Part shown: piece after piece, positions 22,199-33,859 of the stretch
How the letters are laid out: the number at the start of each line of letters is the position of its first letter
How positions within the stretch are numbered: position 1 is the first letter of the stretch
From: Hypericum androsaemum
Lineage: Eukaryota; Streptophyta; Magnoliopsida; Malpighiales; Hypericaceae
Direction of reading: 5' to 3'
Assembly: GCA_963995505.1 (NCBI GenBank)
Contig: OZ023180.1
Location: 11,670,689 to 11,734,688, forward strand
Length of the DNA: 64,000 bases
Program-made: the position numbers and the translations under genes
The notes under the pieces: model-generated
What the model was told of the DNA's origin: nothing
Database searches by the model: none
The model's input: only the letters and a program-made list of their open reading frames with translations

Positions 22199-25100
22199 AG
22201 GGCTTTGAACTTGTAAGCAAAAGAAGGAGATGATGATGCACAACGAGAGAATATTTTCCACACAAGGTGTTATGTCAAGGGCAAGGTGTGTAGCGTCATT
22301 ATTGATGGAGGAAGCTGTGCTAATGTTGCAAGCACCACTATGGTAGAAAAGTTGGGGTTGATCATAAAGAAACACCCTAAACCTTACAAGCTACAGTGGT
22401 TGAATGATAGTGGAGAAGTACACATGGAAGGGAAAGTGCTAGTGACATTTCGAATTGGCAAATATGAAGATGAAGTGCTATGTGATGTGGTGCCAATGCA
22501 AGCTGGTCACCTACTACTCGGAAGGCCATGGCAATTTGATAGGAAGGTTAAGCATGATGGCTACACGAACAAGTACTCGTTCACACTCAATCGACGAGTA
22601 ATCACATTAGCACCCTTAACACCGTCACAAGTTTGTGAAGATCAATTGAAGTTACAAAAAGAGAATGATGAGAAAAAGAAGAGTGACCAAAAGAAAAAAA
22701 TTGAGCGGGGAGAAGAAGCCGAAAAAAAGAAACGAAAAATGGCTAATGAAGGGAAAGAGCTTGAGAGAGCAAAAGAAGTCAGAAAAATAGAAGTTAAAAC
22801 GGCCAATGAGAGAAAAACTGAGGGGTGGAAAAGGAGTTTTTATGTGGGAGCTAGTGATATCAAGCAAGCATGTTTTGGCAAAAGGCCAATGATCGTACTT
22901 ATGTACAAGGAGGCCTTTTTAAACACTAACGAACTTGAACCCCACTTGCCTAGTATGGTTGTTTCCCTTTTGCAGGACTACGAGGATGTTTTCCCCAACG
23001 AGCTACCATCAGGATTACCACCTATCCGAGGGATTGAGCACCAAATTGACTTGGTTCCGGGAGCTGCCATACCTAATCGTCCCGCATATAGGAGCAATCC
23101 GGAGGAAACAAAGGAACTTGAGCGACAAGTCAATGAGCTATTGGAGAAAGGGTACGTGAGAGAGAGCATGAGTCCTTGTGCCGTGCCAGTCCTACTCGTG
23201 CCTAAGAAGGATGGATCATGGAGGATGTGTGTTGATTGTCGAGCAGTCAACAACATAACGGTAAAATATTGTCACCCTATTCCTCGTTTAGATGACATGT
23301 TAGATGAGCTGCATGGATCGAGCATGTTTTCTAAAATTGACTTGAAGAGTGGTTATCATCAAATTAGAATGAAAGAAGGAGATGAGTGGAAGACAGCCTT
23401 TAAAACGAAATATGGATTATATGAATGGATGGTCATGCCATTCGATTTGTCTAATGCTCCTAATACATTTATGCGGCTCATGAATCATATTTTACGTCCA
23501 TTTATTGGCAAATTTGTAGTCGTTTATTTTGATGATATACTTGTTTATAGCAAGAGCATGGAGGATCACATGGAACATTTGAAATCTGTTCTAAATGCAC
23601 TTAGAAAGGATCAATTGTTTGCTAACTTGAAGAAGTGCACCTTTTGCACAGATAAGCTTGTCTTTTTGGGTTTTGTTGTTAGTGCTAAAGGAATACAGGT
23701 CGATGAAGAAAAGATACGTGCAATTCGAGATTGGCCAAGCCCCACGAGCGTTGCAAAAGTCTGAAGTTTCCATGGACTAGCTAGTTTCTACAGGAGATTT
23801 GTGAAAGATTTTAGTAGCTTAGCCGCACCACTTACTAAGGTGATCAAGAAGAACGTTGGATTTAGCTGGGGTGAAGCTCAAGAGAAGGCGTTTCAGCTCA
23901 TCAAGGAGAAGTTGACAAATGCACCTTTATTATCGTTACCTAACTTTTTTAAGACGTTTGAGGTTGAGTGTGATGCTTCAGGTGTTGGAATAGGCGCCGT
24001 GCTCATGTAAGAAGGACGACCAATTGCCTACTTTAGCGAAAAGCTAAGCGGAGCAGCCTTGAATTATCCAACTTACGACAAGGAGTTGTATGCATTGGTT
24101 CGGACATTGGAGACATGGCAACATTACTTATGGCCCAAGGAATTTGTGATTCATACTGACCATGAATCTTTGAAGTATTTAAAGGGTCAACACAAACTGA
24201 ATAAAAGGCATGCACGTTGGGTTGAATTTATTGAGACGTTTTCTTATGTCATACGCTACAAGCAAGGTAAGGAAAACGTAGTAGCCGATGCACTGTCACG
24301 AAGGTATGTTTTGATCTCAACTCTTGATGCAAAATTACTTGGTTTTGAACGCATTAAAGAGTTATACGCTGACGATACTGACTTTGGTGATGTGTATCGT
24401 GAAACCGAGAGGAGTGCGTCTGGTAAGTTCTTTCGGAATGAAGGGTATTTATTTCGTGAGAATCAGCTTTGTGTCCCTAATTGTTCCATGCGAGAATTGT
24501 TGATATAAGAGGCACACGGAGGCGGATTGATGGGACATTTTGGAATAGCAAAGACTTTAGCAATTTTACAAGAGCACTTCCACTGGCCGCACTTGAAGTG
24601 CGACGTTGAGAGAATTTGTGGACGTTGCATCACTTGCAAGCAAGCTAAGTCTAAGGTAAAACCCCACGGATTGTACACTCCCTTACCTATACCTAGTGAG
24701 CCTTGGATTGATATTTCTATGGACTTTGTATTAGGACTTCCTAGGACTAAACGTGGTAGAGATTCAATTTTTGTCGTGGTAGATAGGTTTTCTAAGATGG
24801 CGCATTTTATTCCATGTCATAAAACTGATGATGCCTCACATATTGCTGATTTGTTTTTTCGGGAAGTTGTAAGACTGCATGGCATGCCTAGAACAATCAT
24901 TTCAGATAGAGATACTAAGTTCTTAAGCTACTTTTGGAAGACTTTGTGGTGTAAGTTAGGTACCAAGTTATTATTTTCTACTACTTGTCATCCACAAACT
25001 GACGGACAAACAGAAGTTGTGAAGAGGACTTTGTCTACACTGTTAAGAGCGCTCATTAAGCGCAATATTAAAGCTTGGGAAGATTGTTTGCCACATGTTG

Positions 25101-25798
25101 AGTTTGCTTATAATCGATCTGTTCATTCTGCTACTCAATTCTCACCGTTTGAACTTGTATATGGATTTAATCCTCTGACCCCACTAGATTTATCACCTTT
25201 GCCTTCGAATGAGTATGTTAACTTAGATGGCAAGAAGAAGGCTGAATTTGTCAAGCTGCTGCATGAGAAGGCGAGAATGAACATTGAGAAACGAACGGAG
25301 CACTACGCAAGACAAGCGAATAAAGGGCGACACAAAGTTGTCTTTGAGCCTGGTGATTGGGCTTGGTTGCATATGAGGAAGGAACGGTTTTTCGCTCAAC
25401 GGCATTCAAAGTTGCTACCTCGTGGGGATGGTCCCTTCCAAGTTTTAGAGCGCATCAATGACAATGCTTATAAGCTTAACCTGCCGGGTGAGTATAATGT
25501 AAGTGCTTCCTTTAATGTTGCTGACTTAAGCCCGTTTGATGTAGGTGAAGATTTGAGGGCAAATCCTTTTCAAGAGAGGGGGAATGATGTGAACACGTCC
25601 ACTATGGAGCTACAAGACCCACAACTAGTTCGAGTTCCACTTGGACCAATCACAAGAGCAAGAGCAAAGACGTTCCAAGCTGAGCTCAACGGATTAATGC
25701 AAGGGATTTGGACTACAACCAGTTCGTGTAAGCCCGTGGACGTTCAAGGAGGCCATGCAAAGCCCATGCACGTGATTGGAGTTATTTTGGACGCATAG
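22199..25798 (+). pseudogene. Gypsy pol: protease, reverse transcriptase, RNase H, integrase
   Basis: Protease motif VIIDGGSCANVAS is at about 22289. Reverse transcriptase includes VPKKDGSWRMCVDCRAVNN and YFDDILVYSKS (about 23200-23555). RNase H begins [17 protein letters not shown] (about 23965) and includes ADALSRRY (about 24285). Integrase shows HHCC ([26 protein letters not shown]) and its core ([29 protein letters not shown]). Stops lie at 22213, 23762 (TGA), 24008 (TAA) and 24506 (TAA). The last frame, from 24527, crosses the LTR border at 25585 and ends at 25798 with [18 protein letters not shown] in its tail. Confidence 0.9.
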
Positions 25799-26363
25799 CA
25801 TACACTATGACGAACGCATGGGCCTTTTCAGGCTTTGATTAGGAAATTATATCCTTTAGTTATTTCTTGTTTAGGAATAAGAGTTATCCAATAGTGGATA
25901 ATGATTGTATTTTTTTAATTCTTAGATAAACATTTTGAGTTTTGATACTCTGGTTGTTCTTGCGAACCTAGTTTGAGTAGTATGATAAATTTTGAGCCCT
26001 TCAGAACTTATCTTGTTGACTTTGGAGTCTATCCAGGTCAGTTTTAACCTCTATATAAGGGGAGCCACGAATTCAATAAAGGAACACTTTTTTTGGCAAA
26101 GAAAATTCGTGAGTTTTGATACTCTGGTTGTTCTTGCGGGCTGGATTGCTTAGCTAGGGCGTTTGTACTTATCAAACAGAATTCTCATCTCCGTTTGTGG
26201 CGTATTCATTTCAAGATCAAGGTTCGCGTTCTCACCATTGCTATAGGTCAAAGTTAACCAACACTGAGGTTCGGTGCAAGGCGCAAAGCGACGGGTCAAG
26301 ATCAACCATCATCCTAGAGTAGACGGTCCGAGTTGGTGCGAGTTCCTGACGGGATTCATATCA
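25585..26363 (+). repeat. 3' LTR of the Gypsy element
   Basis: 779 bp, preceded by the purine tract AAGAGAGGGGGAA and followed by the GATGG target duplication. Its first 214 bp are part of the integrase reading frame. Confidence 0.95.
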
Positions 26364-27872
26364 GATGGGTTTAACCTCACCTTCTATAAAGCATGCTGGG
26401 ATATTGTTGGTCCTGATGTCTGCGACTTTGTGTTTCATTTTTTTCAAAAGTAGAGCATTGCTTCCACATATTAAGGCATCTTTCATTGCCCTCATCCCCA
26501 AATGCCCGAGTGCTGTAAGGTTCCACGATTACCAACCAATTTCTTTAATTGGAAGTCTTCGGAAGATCATCTCCAAAATTTTGGCCACCCGTCTCTGCCG
26601 TGTTATGGTCCAGATTATGGCAGAGGAATAATCTGTCTTTATTCCCGGACGACAAATCCTTGATGGTGTTTTGATTTATGGGGAGATGGTTAATCTATTA
26701 AAGAACTCAAGGGAAAAGGCGTGTTGATGAAGCTAAATTTTCGTAAGGCGTTCGATTGTATTTCCTGGGACTACGTTGATGACCTTTTGATTGCTATGGA
26801 TTTTGGCCCTCTTATGCTGATGTGGTTATCTAGCTGCTACAGGAATGTGTTAGCTTCAGTTCTCATTAATGGTTCGCCTACGAACCTTTTTCGATTCGAG
26901 AAGGTGCTTCGCCAGGGTGACCCTCTATCTCCTTTCTTGTTTCTTATTGCCGCTGAGGGCCTTCGCGCTATGATCCTACGGGCTAAAGTTGCTGGCCTCA
27001 TAAGTGGCTGGCCTATTCCGGGCTCTTCCCGCAATCTATGTTTACTCCAATATGCTGATGATACACTCCTTTTTACAAGGGATTCTTTTGAGGAGCTACG
27101 TAACTTGAGGCGCATTCTAGTCTCTTTCTCTCTAGCCTCTGGGCTTTCTCTTAATTTTGGAAAATGCTCCGCTATTGGTATTAACTTTGGGGAGGGGTGG
27201 CTCGATCCAGTGGCGGCGAATTGGGGTTGCAAGATCTCATCATTGCCTTTTACCTATCTTGGGCTCCCAATCGGTGCCTCGATGTCTCGCAAGTCTCTTT
27301 GGGAGCCGGTGTTTGAAGCATTTGATAAGAGACTTGCTTCATGGAAGGGATCAATTCTTTCCTTGGGAGGGAGGGTGACCGTCATTCGCTCGGTCCTTTC
27401 ATGTATTCCAACTTATTTCATGTCTCTCTTTTCCATTCCCGCTGGATTTCTTAAGGATCTTGAGGCCAAATTGCGAAAGTTCCTTTGGTCAGGAGACCCT
27501 AACAAGAAAAGCCTTTCTTTCGTGCCTTGGTGTGATGTCTGCCTACCCAAGAACAATGGAGGTTTTGGTTTGTTGAAGCAAGATCTGCAAAATGAGGCCC
27601 TTTTACTTAAATGGATGTGGAGATACCTTGTTGAGCCTGACTCCTTATGGGCTATTGTGATTCGCGGGATTCATGGGTCTCCTAGTGCTCCCTCTAGTCA
27701 TTTTCCTCTCTCCGGAATTCCTGGCAATCTCAATCGTGGAGGAATTTGGGCTAATATCTGGAAATTGGCATCTTCTGAGGTCCTCTCTGCTACAATCTTC
27801 AGGAAGAACACCAGCATCACGGTCAAGAACGGGTCTCTAGCCAGGTTCTGGCTAGATCCTTGGGCTACTTCT
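26364..27872 (+). pseudogene. LINE reverse transcriptase and start of C-terminal domain (second part)
   Basis: Resumes as DGFNLTFYKACWDIVGPD and continues through KASFIALIPKCPSA and the main frame 26721-27872: LNFRKAFDCISWDYVDDLL, QGDPLSPFLFLIAAEGL, LQYADDTLLF (catalytic YADD), LGLPIGASMSRKSLWEPV and FLWSGDPNKKSLSFVPW. One stop at about 26629 and a frame change before 26721 are visible. The block ends at LARFWLDPWATS, where the Copia LTR starts. Confidence 0.9.
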
Positions 27873-28489
27873 TGTTTTTTGTCGGAGTTGGTGTACTTGA
27901 TTAGGATCTTCTTCAGTCGAGGCAAGTGTTGGACACTTTCTCCGTAAGACGAGATTGCCCCGTATATTTCAATGCGGTACGGGCTTCAGAAATCGTCCCC
28001 AAGATACAACGACTGTTTAGGGCATTTCCAAGATCGTTGCACACGTATCTCGAAACTTTCGGGCGAACCCTTATATACCCAGAACTTTCGGACTCTTTTC
28101 TAAGTGAAGAACGGGGGAAGAGGAGAAGACAACAATGCTCGGAATATGCAATTGCTGCTGGGATCAGGAAATGGCAAGGAGGGCACGCCTAATTATAGGC
28201 TGGAGGAGGCAGGGAGGCAGCCACCCCGAAAGGACGCGTCCGCTCGGCCAACAGGCTGTCTGGCTGCGCTCGTGGCCCTTCGGTGGCTTCTGGACACTTC
28301 CAGGCACGCCAGGCTGCGCTCGTGACCCTTCGGAGGCTTCTGGATCCTTCCAGGTGCTCCAGGCTGCGCTGGCGCCCTTTCGCGACGGATTTGGCAGCCC
28401 TTCGGCCTACCCAAGTGCGCCACAAAGCGCCCATTGCAATCTGCGTCCAATGCGCCATGCGCACACGCACGTGCGCATGCGCATGCGCA

Positions 28490-28580
<91 letters not shown>

Positions 28581-28798
28581 ACGGTGCTTCGCACCGTCCT
28601 CGCAGGCAGCTAGCGGTGGGTCAGCCTTTTGGGTAGCCAATCAAGTTGAGAGGCAAGGAGGGGAATTCCTTCTAAACAAGGAAATCCTCCTTGCTCTAAT
28701 CAATGTGGTATTGCCCAATTCATTTCCCTTTTGGGCCTCCACTTTGGGCCTTTCCACTTTGGGCCAAACGCATTAAAAAATGCATTCAAAACCCAACA
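27873..28798 (-). repeat. 3' LTR of the minus-strand Copia element (long form)
   Basis: 926 bp. It is about 312 bp longer than its partner because of extra sequence near 28018-28125, two or more tandem units of about 55 bp near 28263-28370 ('cccttcggtggcttctgg'), and a hexamer microsatellite. The purine tract GTGGGGGAT (minus strand) abuts it at 28799. Confidence 0.9.
28491..28579. repeat. (GCTCGT)n microsatellite inside the LTR
   Basis: Nearly 15 perfect copies of the hexamer GCTCGT. It creates artificial frames of Leu-Val, Cys-Ser, Ser-Thr and Ala-Arg repeats on both strands. The other LTR has only a short 'cgcacacgcacac' tract here. Confidence 0.95.
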
Positions 28799-29341
28799 AT
28801 CCCCCACATGAATGATGATTAATGCATGCAGACTCTAATAGAAAGTTCTGACGTGTTATTATTGCATCGAGACAGGTAGCTTGCGGCTTTGAACCTTCTC
28901 TAGTAATATGTTATCGGATTTACTCGCTGCTCGGTGAACGTGATGTCTTGAACCGTCAGCTTTTGGTGTAAACCAAGACAATAACATTTACACAATAATA
29001 ACCCTAGTATATTTAGGTTCTCACGTTGTGTCCGTTTCGGCCATGGACCGTATCTTGGATTCATAAGTGTTTTTCCCATTTGAAGCGGCCTCACTTCACA
29101 CTTACATAGGTGATCTCCTATCAGGAGTATCCTGCCATACTCCACCTTAATCAAAGTATAGGAATCATTAAAAGCGTAATGCTTATCCTTACCACACCTC
29201 TGCATGTTAATACCTGGGCAGCTTCTGAGAATGAGATAGATTCCAGGTGATTTACTGAACCCTCCATAACTTAGTTGTCTCATTGAACCAAGTTTGTGGG
29301 ATCTCCACTCATCATGGTTGAGTTACCGCTATGGACGTTCT
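28799..29341 (-). other. Copia 3' non-coding region
   Basis: Between the RNase H stop and the 3' LTR. An open frame on the minus strand (28900-29283) has no recognisable domain. Long untranslated stretches here occur in other plant Copia families. Confidence 0.6.
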
Positions 29342-31534
29342 TTATTGTGTGGATTTTAATCCCATTCCCCTTACTGCGTTGTACATTTGATCTCTATTGA
29401 TTCCTTTCGTAAAAGGATCAGCTAAGTTGTCCTTGGACTTTATGTAATTAATGGTGATTACCCCACTAAAGATCAACTGTCTAACGGTATTGTGTCTCCG
29501 ACGGATATGTCGAGACTTTCCGTTGTACAATGTACTTTGTGCTCTCCCGATTGCAGACATGCTGTCACAATGTATCAATACGGGAGGCACCGGTTTACTC
29601 TAGCACGGAATATCCTCTCAGAAGTTTCTGAGCCATTCAGCTTCTTCCCCAGCTTTGTCTAGTGCTATAAACTCCGACTCCATGGTGGATCGAGCTATGC
29701 ACGTTTGTTTAGAGAACTTCTAAGACACAGCTCCTCCTCCTATGGTGAATACGTATCCACTCGTGGATTTGGAGTCCTTAGTGTCTGATATCCAGTTTGC
29801 GTCATTGTATCCTTCTAATACAGCTGGATATTTAGCATAATGTATGCCATGGCTTATGGTATGTTTTAAATACCGTAAAATCCTTTCCAGAGCTAGCCAG
29901 TGATCCTTCCCTGGATTACTTGTGAATCTACTAAGTTTACTAACTGAGTACGCAATATCGGGATGAGTGCAGTTTGTTAAATAGATCAAGCTCCCGATAA
30001 TTTGCGCATACTTCAGTTGCGATACTGGGTCCCCTCGATTCTTGGCTAAGTGTAGATTCAAATCTACTGGAGTCTTAACCGGAGGTTTGTCGAAAGCTTC
30101 AAACTTCTTGAGCACGCTTTCCACGTAGTGGGATTGGGTCAAGATAATTTCGTCAGCTTTCCTAGAAATTTTTATTCCTAGTATGACGTCTGCCAGACCC
30201 ATATCTTTCATGTCAAAGTGGTTCTTTAACATGTTCTTAGTTTTTACAATAACCTCTTTATTGCTTCCCATAATTAGTAAGTCATCTACATAGAGACATA
30301 CAATTACGTAAGCTTCAGGTGTGCCCTTAATGTAAACACATTTATCGCACTCATTGATCTTAAATCCATTTGACAACATTGTTCTGTCAAATTTCTTGTG
30401 CCACTGTTTCGGCGCTTGTTTTAGCCCGTATAGTGACTTGACTAGTCGACATACTTTATGCTCTTGACCGGGAGCCACAAACCCTTTAGGTTGCTCCATG
30501 TATATCTCCTCTTCCAGTTCTCCATTTAGGAAAGCTGTTTTTACATCCATTTGGTGGATCTCGAGGTTATAGAGTGCTGCAACAGCTATTAGTACTCTAA
30601 TCGATGTGATTCTTGTGACCGGTGAATACGTGTCAAAGAAATCATATCCCTCCTTCTGCTTGAACCCCTTAGCTACCAATCGAGCTTTGTACTTGTCGAT
30701 TGATCCATCAGCTTTGTATTTTCTTTTTAGGATCCACCTGCATCCTAAAGATTTGCAGCCCGGTGGGAGATCCATGATTTTCCACGTGTGATTTTGCATA
30801 ATGGATTCTATCTCACTATTGATAGCTTCCTTCCAGAGAGGAGCATCTGGACTGGACAATGCCTCTTGGATTGTCCTGGGTTCATCTTCTAACGCATAGG
30901 TTAGATAGTCCGGACCGAAAGATTGGGTTACCTTTTTCCGTTTACTACGTCTAGGTTCATCATCTTTCTGATTTGACCCTTGCGTAGTCTCGTGAGCCCT
31001 TTTCTTCGGACTTGCTTCCTTTCTTTCCTTATTAGGAAAGCTATCTTCAAAAAATGTTGCGTTCCTTGATTCTATGACCATTCCCGTGTTTATCTCAGGG
31101 TTTTCAGATTTATGCACCAAGAATCGATAAGCACTACTATTTTGCGCATATCCGATAAAGATGCAATCAATGGTCTTGGGTCCTATTCGCACCTGCTTAG
31201 GCTTAGGTACTTCGACCTTTGCTAGGCACCCCCACACTTTAAGGTAATCGTAGGAAGGCTTCCTTCCTTTCCATAGTTCATATGGGGTTTTATCCCTTTT
31301 CTTGTGTGGCAATTTGTTTAGAATGTGGTTAGCTGAGAGCACAGCTTCCCCCCACATGTTCTGGGGTAAGCCCGAGCTAATCAACATAGCGTTCATCATC
31401 TCCTTAAGAGTTCGATTTTTGCGTTCAGCTACGCCATTCGATTGAGGTGAATATGGAGCAGTCATCTGATGAATAATGCCATGTTCTTGACAGAGTTCCT
31501 CAAACGGAGCTACATATTCTCCTCCTCGATCACT
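29342..31534 (-). pseudogene. Copia integrase C-terminus, reverse transcriptase and RNase H
   Basis: Reads [20 protein letters not shown] and [16 protein letters not shown] (integrase), [20 protein letters not shown] and [14 protein letters not shown] (reverse transcriptase, YVDD), then [15 protein letters not shown]. RNase H continues through CIARSTMESEFIALDKAGEE and IHCDSMSAIG to the end at 29342. Stops interrupt it at 29720-29722 (TAG for Trp), 29618-29620 (TGA) and 29600-29602 (TAG for Trp), with a further stop just upstream at 31535. Confidence 0.92.
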
Positions 31535-33216
31535 TCAGATCATTTTGATTTTCACTTTGAGTTGATTTTCAACCTCATTCTTATATCTCTTAAAAGCATC
31601 AAGAGCTTCGTCTTTGCCCCTTAGGAGATATACGTAACAGTATCTCTTGCAATCATCGATAAACGTTATGAAGAATTTCTTCCCGCCTTTAGTTTGCACG
31701 TGCTTCATATCGCAAGTGTCCGTATGAATTAACTCTAAAGGCGTAGTACTTCTTTCCACTGAATGGAAAGGTGCTTTGGTCATTTTAGCCTCCACACATA
31801 CTTCACATTTATCGGATGGGTTGAACTCTAGATTCGGTAATAAATTTAAACTTACTAACTTTCTTAGCGAGTTTAGATTTACGTGTCCTAATCTACCATG
31901 CCATAAATTAGAACACTCGGCCAAGTAAGAAGAAGCATTAACTTTATTTTCACCGTTAAAGGTGCGATGTACAGTTATTACATTCATCTTAAATAGCCCC
32001 CTTTCTAGATAACCCTTTCCTATGAATTGACCCGCTTTGGTCAGTACAAACTTATCAGCCTCAAATACAAGCTTAAGACTGGCTTTGCTTAACAGTGAGC
32101 CGGAAACTAAGTTCTTGCGGATGTCCGGGACATGCAGCACATCCTTGAGGGTCAGCTCCTTTCCTGAGGTCAGCTTCAGGACCACCTTTCCCAGACCGAC
32201 GATCTTGGATGTTGCGGAGTTTCCCATGAATAGCTTTCGGCCGGTGATCGGGATATAGTTCGAGAATATCTCCTTGTCCGAGCAGACGTGGCGGGTAGCT
32301 CCAGTGTCCACGAACCACTCTCTCGGATTGTCCACCAGGTTGGCTTCAAACACTACGGCTGACAGATCCATCTGGGACAAGTCTTCAGCCAGGTTAGCCC
32401 TTCCTTGGTCGTCCTTCTTCGGCTGGCGACAGTCCTTAGCCATGTGTCCGGGTTTCCCGCAGTTGTAGCAGTCGCCCTTGATCTTTTTCTTCTTGGGCTT
32501 TTGCTCCTTCTGCTTATCCTCGGACTTCTTCCTCTTCTTGCCACTTTTTCCCTCAGCGAGGTGCACGGTGGTCTCAGAGTTGGCCTTGCCTTGCTTGACT
32601 TCGGATTTTCGGTTGTCTTCCTCGATCCTTAGTCTCACTATCAGGTCTTCTAGGCCCATGTCCTTCCTCTTGTGCTTGAGGTAGCTCTTGAAATCCTTCC
32701 ATAGCGGGGGGAGCTTCTCGATCATTGCAGCTACTTGGAAGGACTCGCTGAGTTGCATCCCTTCGGCTTGGATCTCGTGAAGGATCAGCTGCAACTCTTG
32801 CACTTGGTCGATGACCTTCTTGGAGTCCACCATCTTGAAGTCGAGGAATCGTCCGACGATGAATTTCTTCATCCCGGCATCCTCCGTTTTGTACTTCTTC
32901 TCGAGTAAACTCCACAGCTCTTTAGCGGTCTTAGCTTCTGCGTAGACATTGTAGAGCGTGTCGTCTAGTCCATTCAAGACGTAGTTCCGGCATAGGAAGT
33001 CGATGTGACTCCATGCATCGAGGGCGTTGATCTTCTGTTGATCTGCCTCATTTTCCGCGCCTCTTCCTTCAGGAATCGGACCAGGTTGAGCGTCATCAGG
33101 TAGAACAACATCTTCTGTTGCCACCTCTTGAATTCGGTACCGTTGAACTTGGCCGGCCTTTCGGCGTGGACAGTTCCCGGGACCGCTGGCACTGGTGCTG
33201 AGCTTGTTGATGCCAT
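31535..33216 (-). pseudogene. Copia gag, protease and integrase N-terminus
   Basis: Gag starts at 33216 ([20 protein letters not shown], then [17 protein letters not shown]). A one-base frameshift near 33055 moves it into the long frame that reads [40 protein letters not shown], the zinc knuckle [14 protein letters not shown] (about 32450), the protease [14 protein letters not shown] (about 32310), and the integrase zinc region [13 protein letters not shown] followed by CEVCVEAKM. The frame ends in TGA at 31535-31537 inside KMI-R-SDRGGE, an Arg CGA to TGA change. Confidence 0.92.
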
Positions 33217-33245
33217 CCTTCAAGTACACAATCTCGTCTTACGAT

Positions 33246-33859
33246 TGTTGTTTGTCGGAGTTGGTGTACTTGATTAGGATCTTCTTCAGTCGAGGCAATT
33301 GTTGGACACTTTCTCCGTAAGACGAGATTGCCCCGTATATTTCAGTGCGGTACGGACTTCGGCAATCGTCCCCAAGATACAACGACTGTTCACACGTATC
33401 TCAAGACAACAATGCTCGGAATATGCAATTGCTGCTGGGATGAGGAAATGGCAAGGAGGGCACGCCTATTTATAGGCTGGAGGAGGCAGGGAGGCAGCCA
33501 CCCCGAAGGGACGCGTCCGCTCGGCCAACAGGCTGTCTGGCTGCCTCGTGGCCCTTCGGTGGCTTCTGGACCCTTCCAGGCGCGCCAGGCTTCTGCATCC
33601 CATGCGCACACGCACACGCACACGCACGTGCGCGTGCTCGGACGGTGCTTCGCACCGTTCTCGCAGGCAGCTAGCGGTGGGTCAGCCTTTTGGGTAGCCA
33701 ATCAAGTTGAGAGGCAAGGAGGGGAATTCCTTATAAACAAGGAAATCCTCCTTGCTCTAATCAATGTGGTATTGTCCCATTCATTTCCCTTTTGGGCCTC
33801 CACTTTGGGCCTTTCCACTTTGGGCCAAATGTATTAAAAAATACATTCAAAACCCAACA
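33246..33859 (-). repeat. 5' LTR of the minus-strand Copia element (short form)
   Basis: 614 bp. On the minus strand it has a TATAAATAGG promoter motif near 33472; the equivalent in the other LTR is changed to TATAATTAGG. The end of the LTR is followed directly by a leader of about 30 bp and the gag ATG. Confidence 0.9.

Larger units (their letters stand above)
19987..26363 (+). mobile_element. CRM-like Ty3/Gypsy chromovirus inserted in the LINE
   Basis: LTRs at 19987-20556 and 25585-26363 start TGATGTGAAC and end ATATCA, flanked by the target duplication GATGG (19982-19986 and 26364-26368). A primer-binding site for initiator tRNA-Met and a purine tract are present. Protein order is gag, protease, reverse transcriptase, RNase H, integrase, which defines Gypsy. 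The polyprotein frame continues about 70 codons into the 3' LTR and the LTR begins TGATG, both known features of the CRM (centromeric) chromovirus clade. The clade call is an inference. A gag frameshift and at least four stops show it is inactive. Confidence 0.9.
27873..33859 (-). mobile_element. Ty1/Copia retrotransposon inserted in the LINE, minus strand
   Basis: LTRs at 27873-28798 (926 bp, the 3' LTR in element orientation) and 33246-33859 (614 bp, the 5' LTR), both starting TGTTGGG in element orientation. Flanks are CTTCT (27868-27872) and CTTCA (33860-33864), a 5-bp target duplication with one mismatch. Minus-strand frames give gag, zinc knuckle, protease, integrase, reverse transcriptase, RNase H, the Copia order. 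No standard primer-binding site follows the 5' LTR. One frameshift and four stops are seen, but coding text is otherwise very well preserved, so it is a fairly young element. Confidence 0.93.

Noticed and set aside
28135..28776. Open frames with Leu-Val, Cys-Ser, Ser-Thr or Ala-Arg repeats
   Set aside because: All come from the GCTCGT microsatellite inside a Copia LTR; no gene context.
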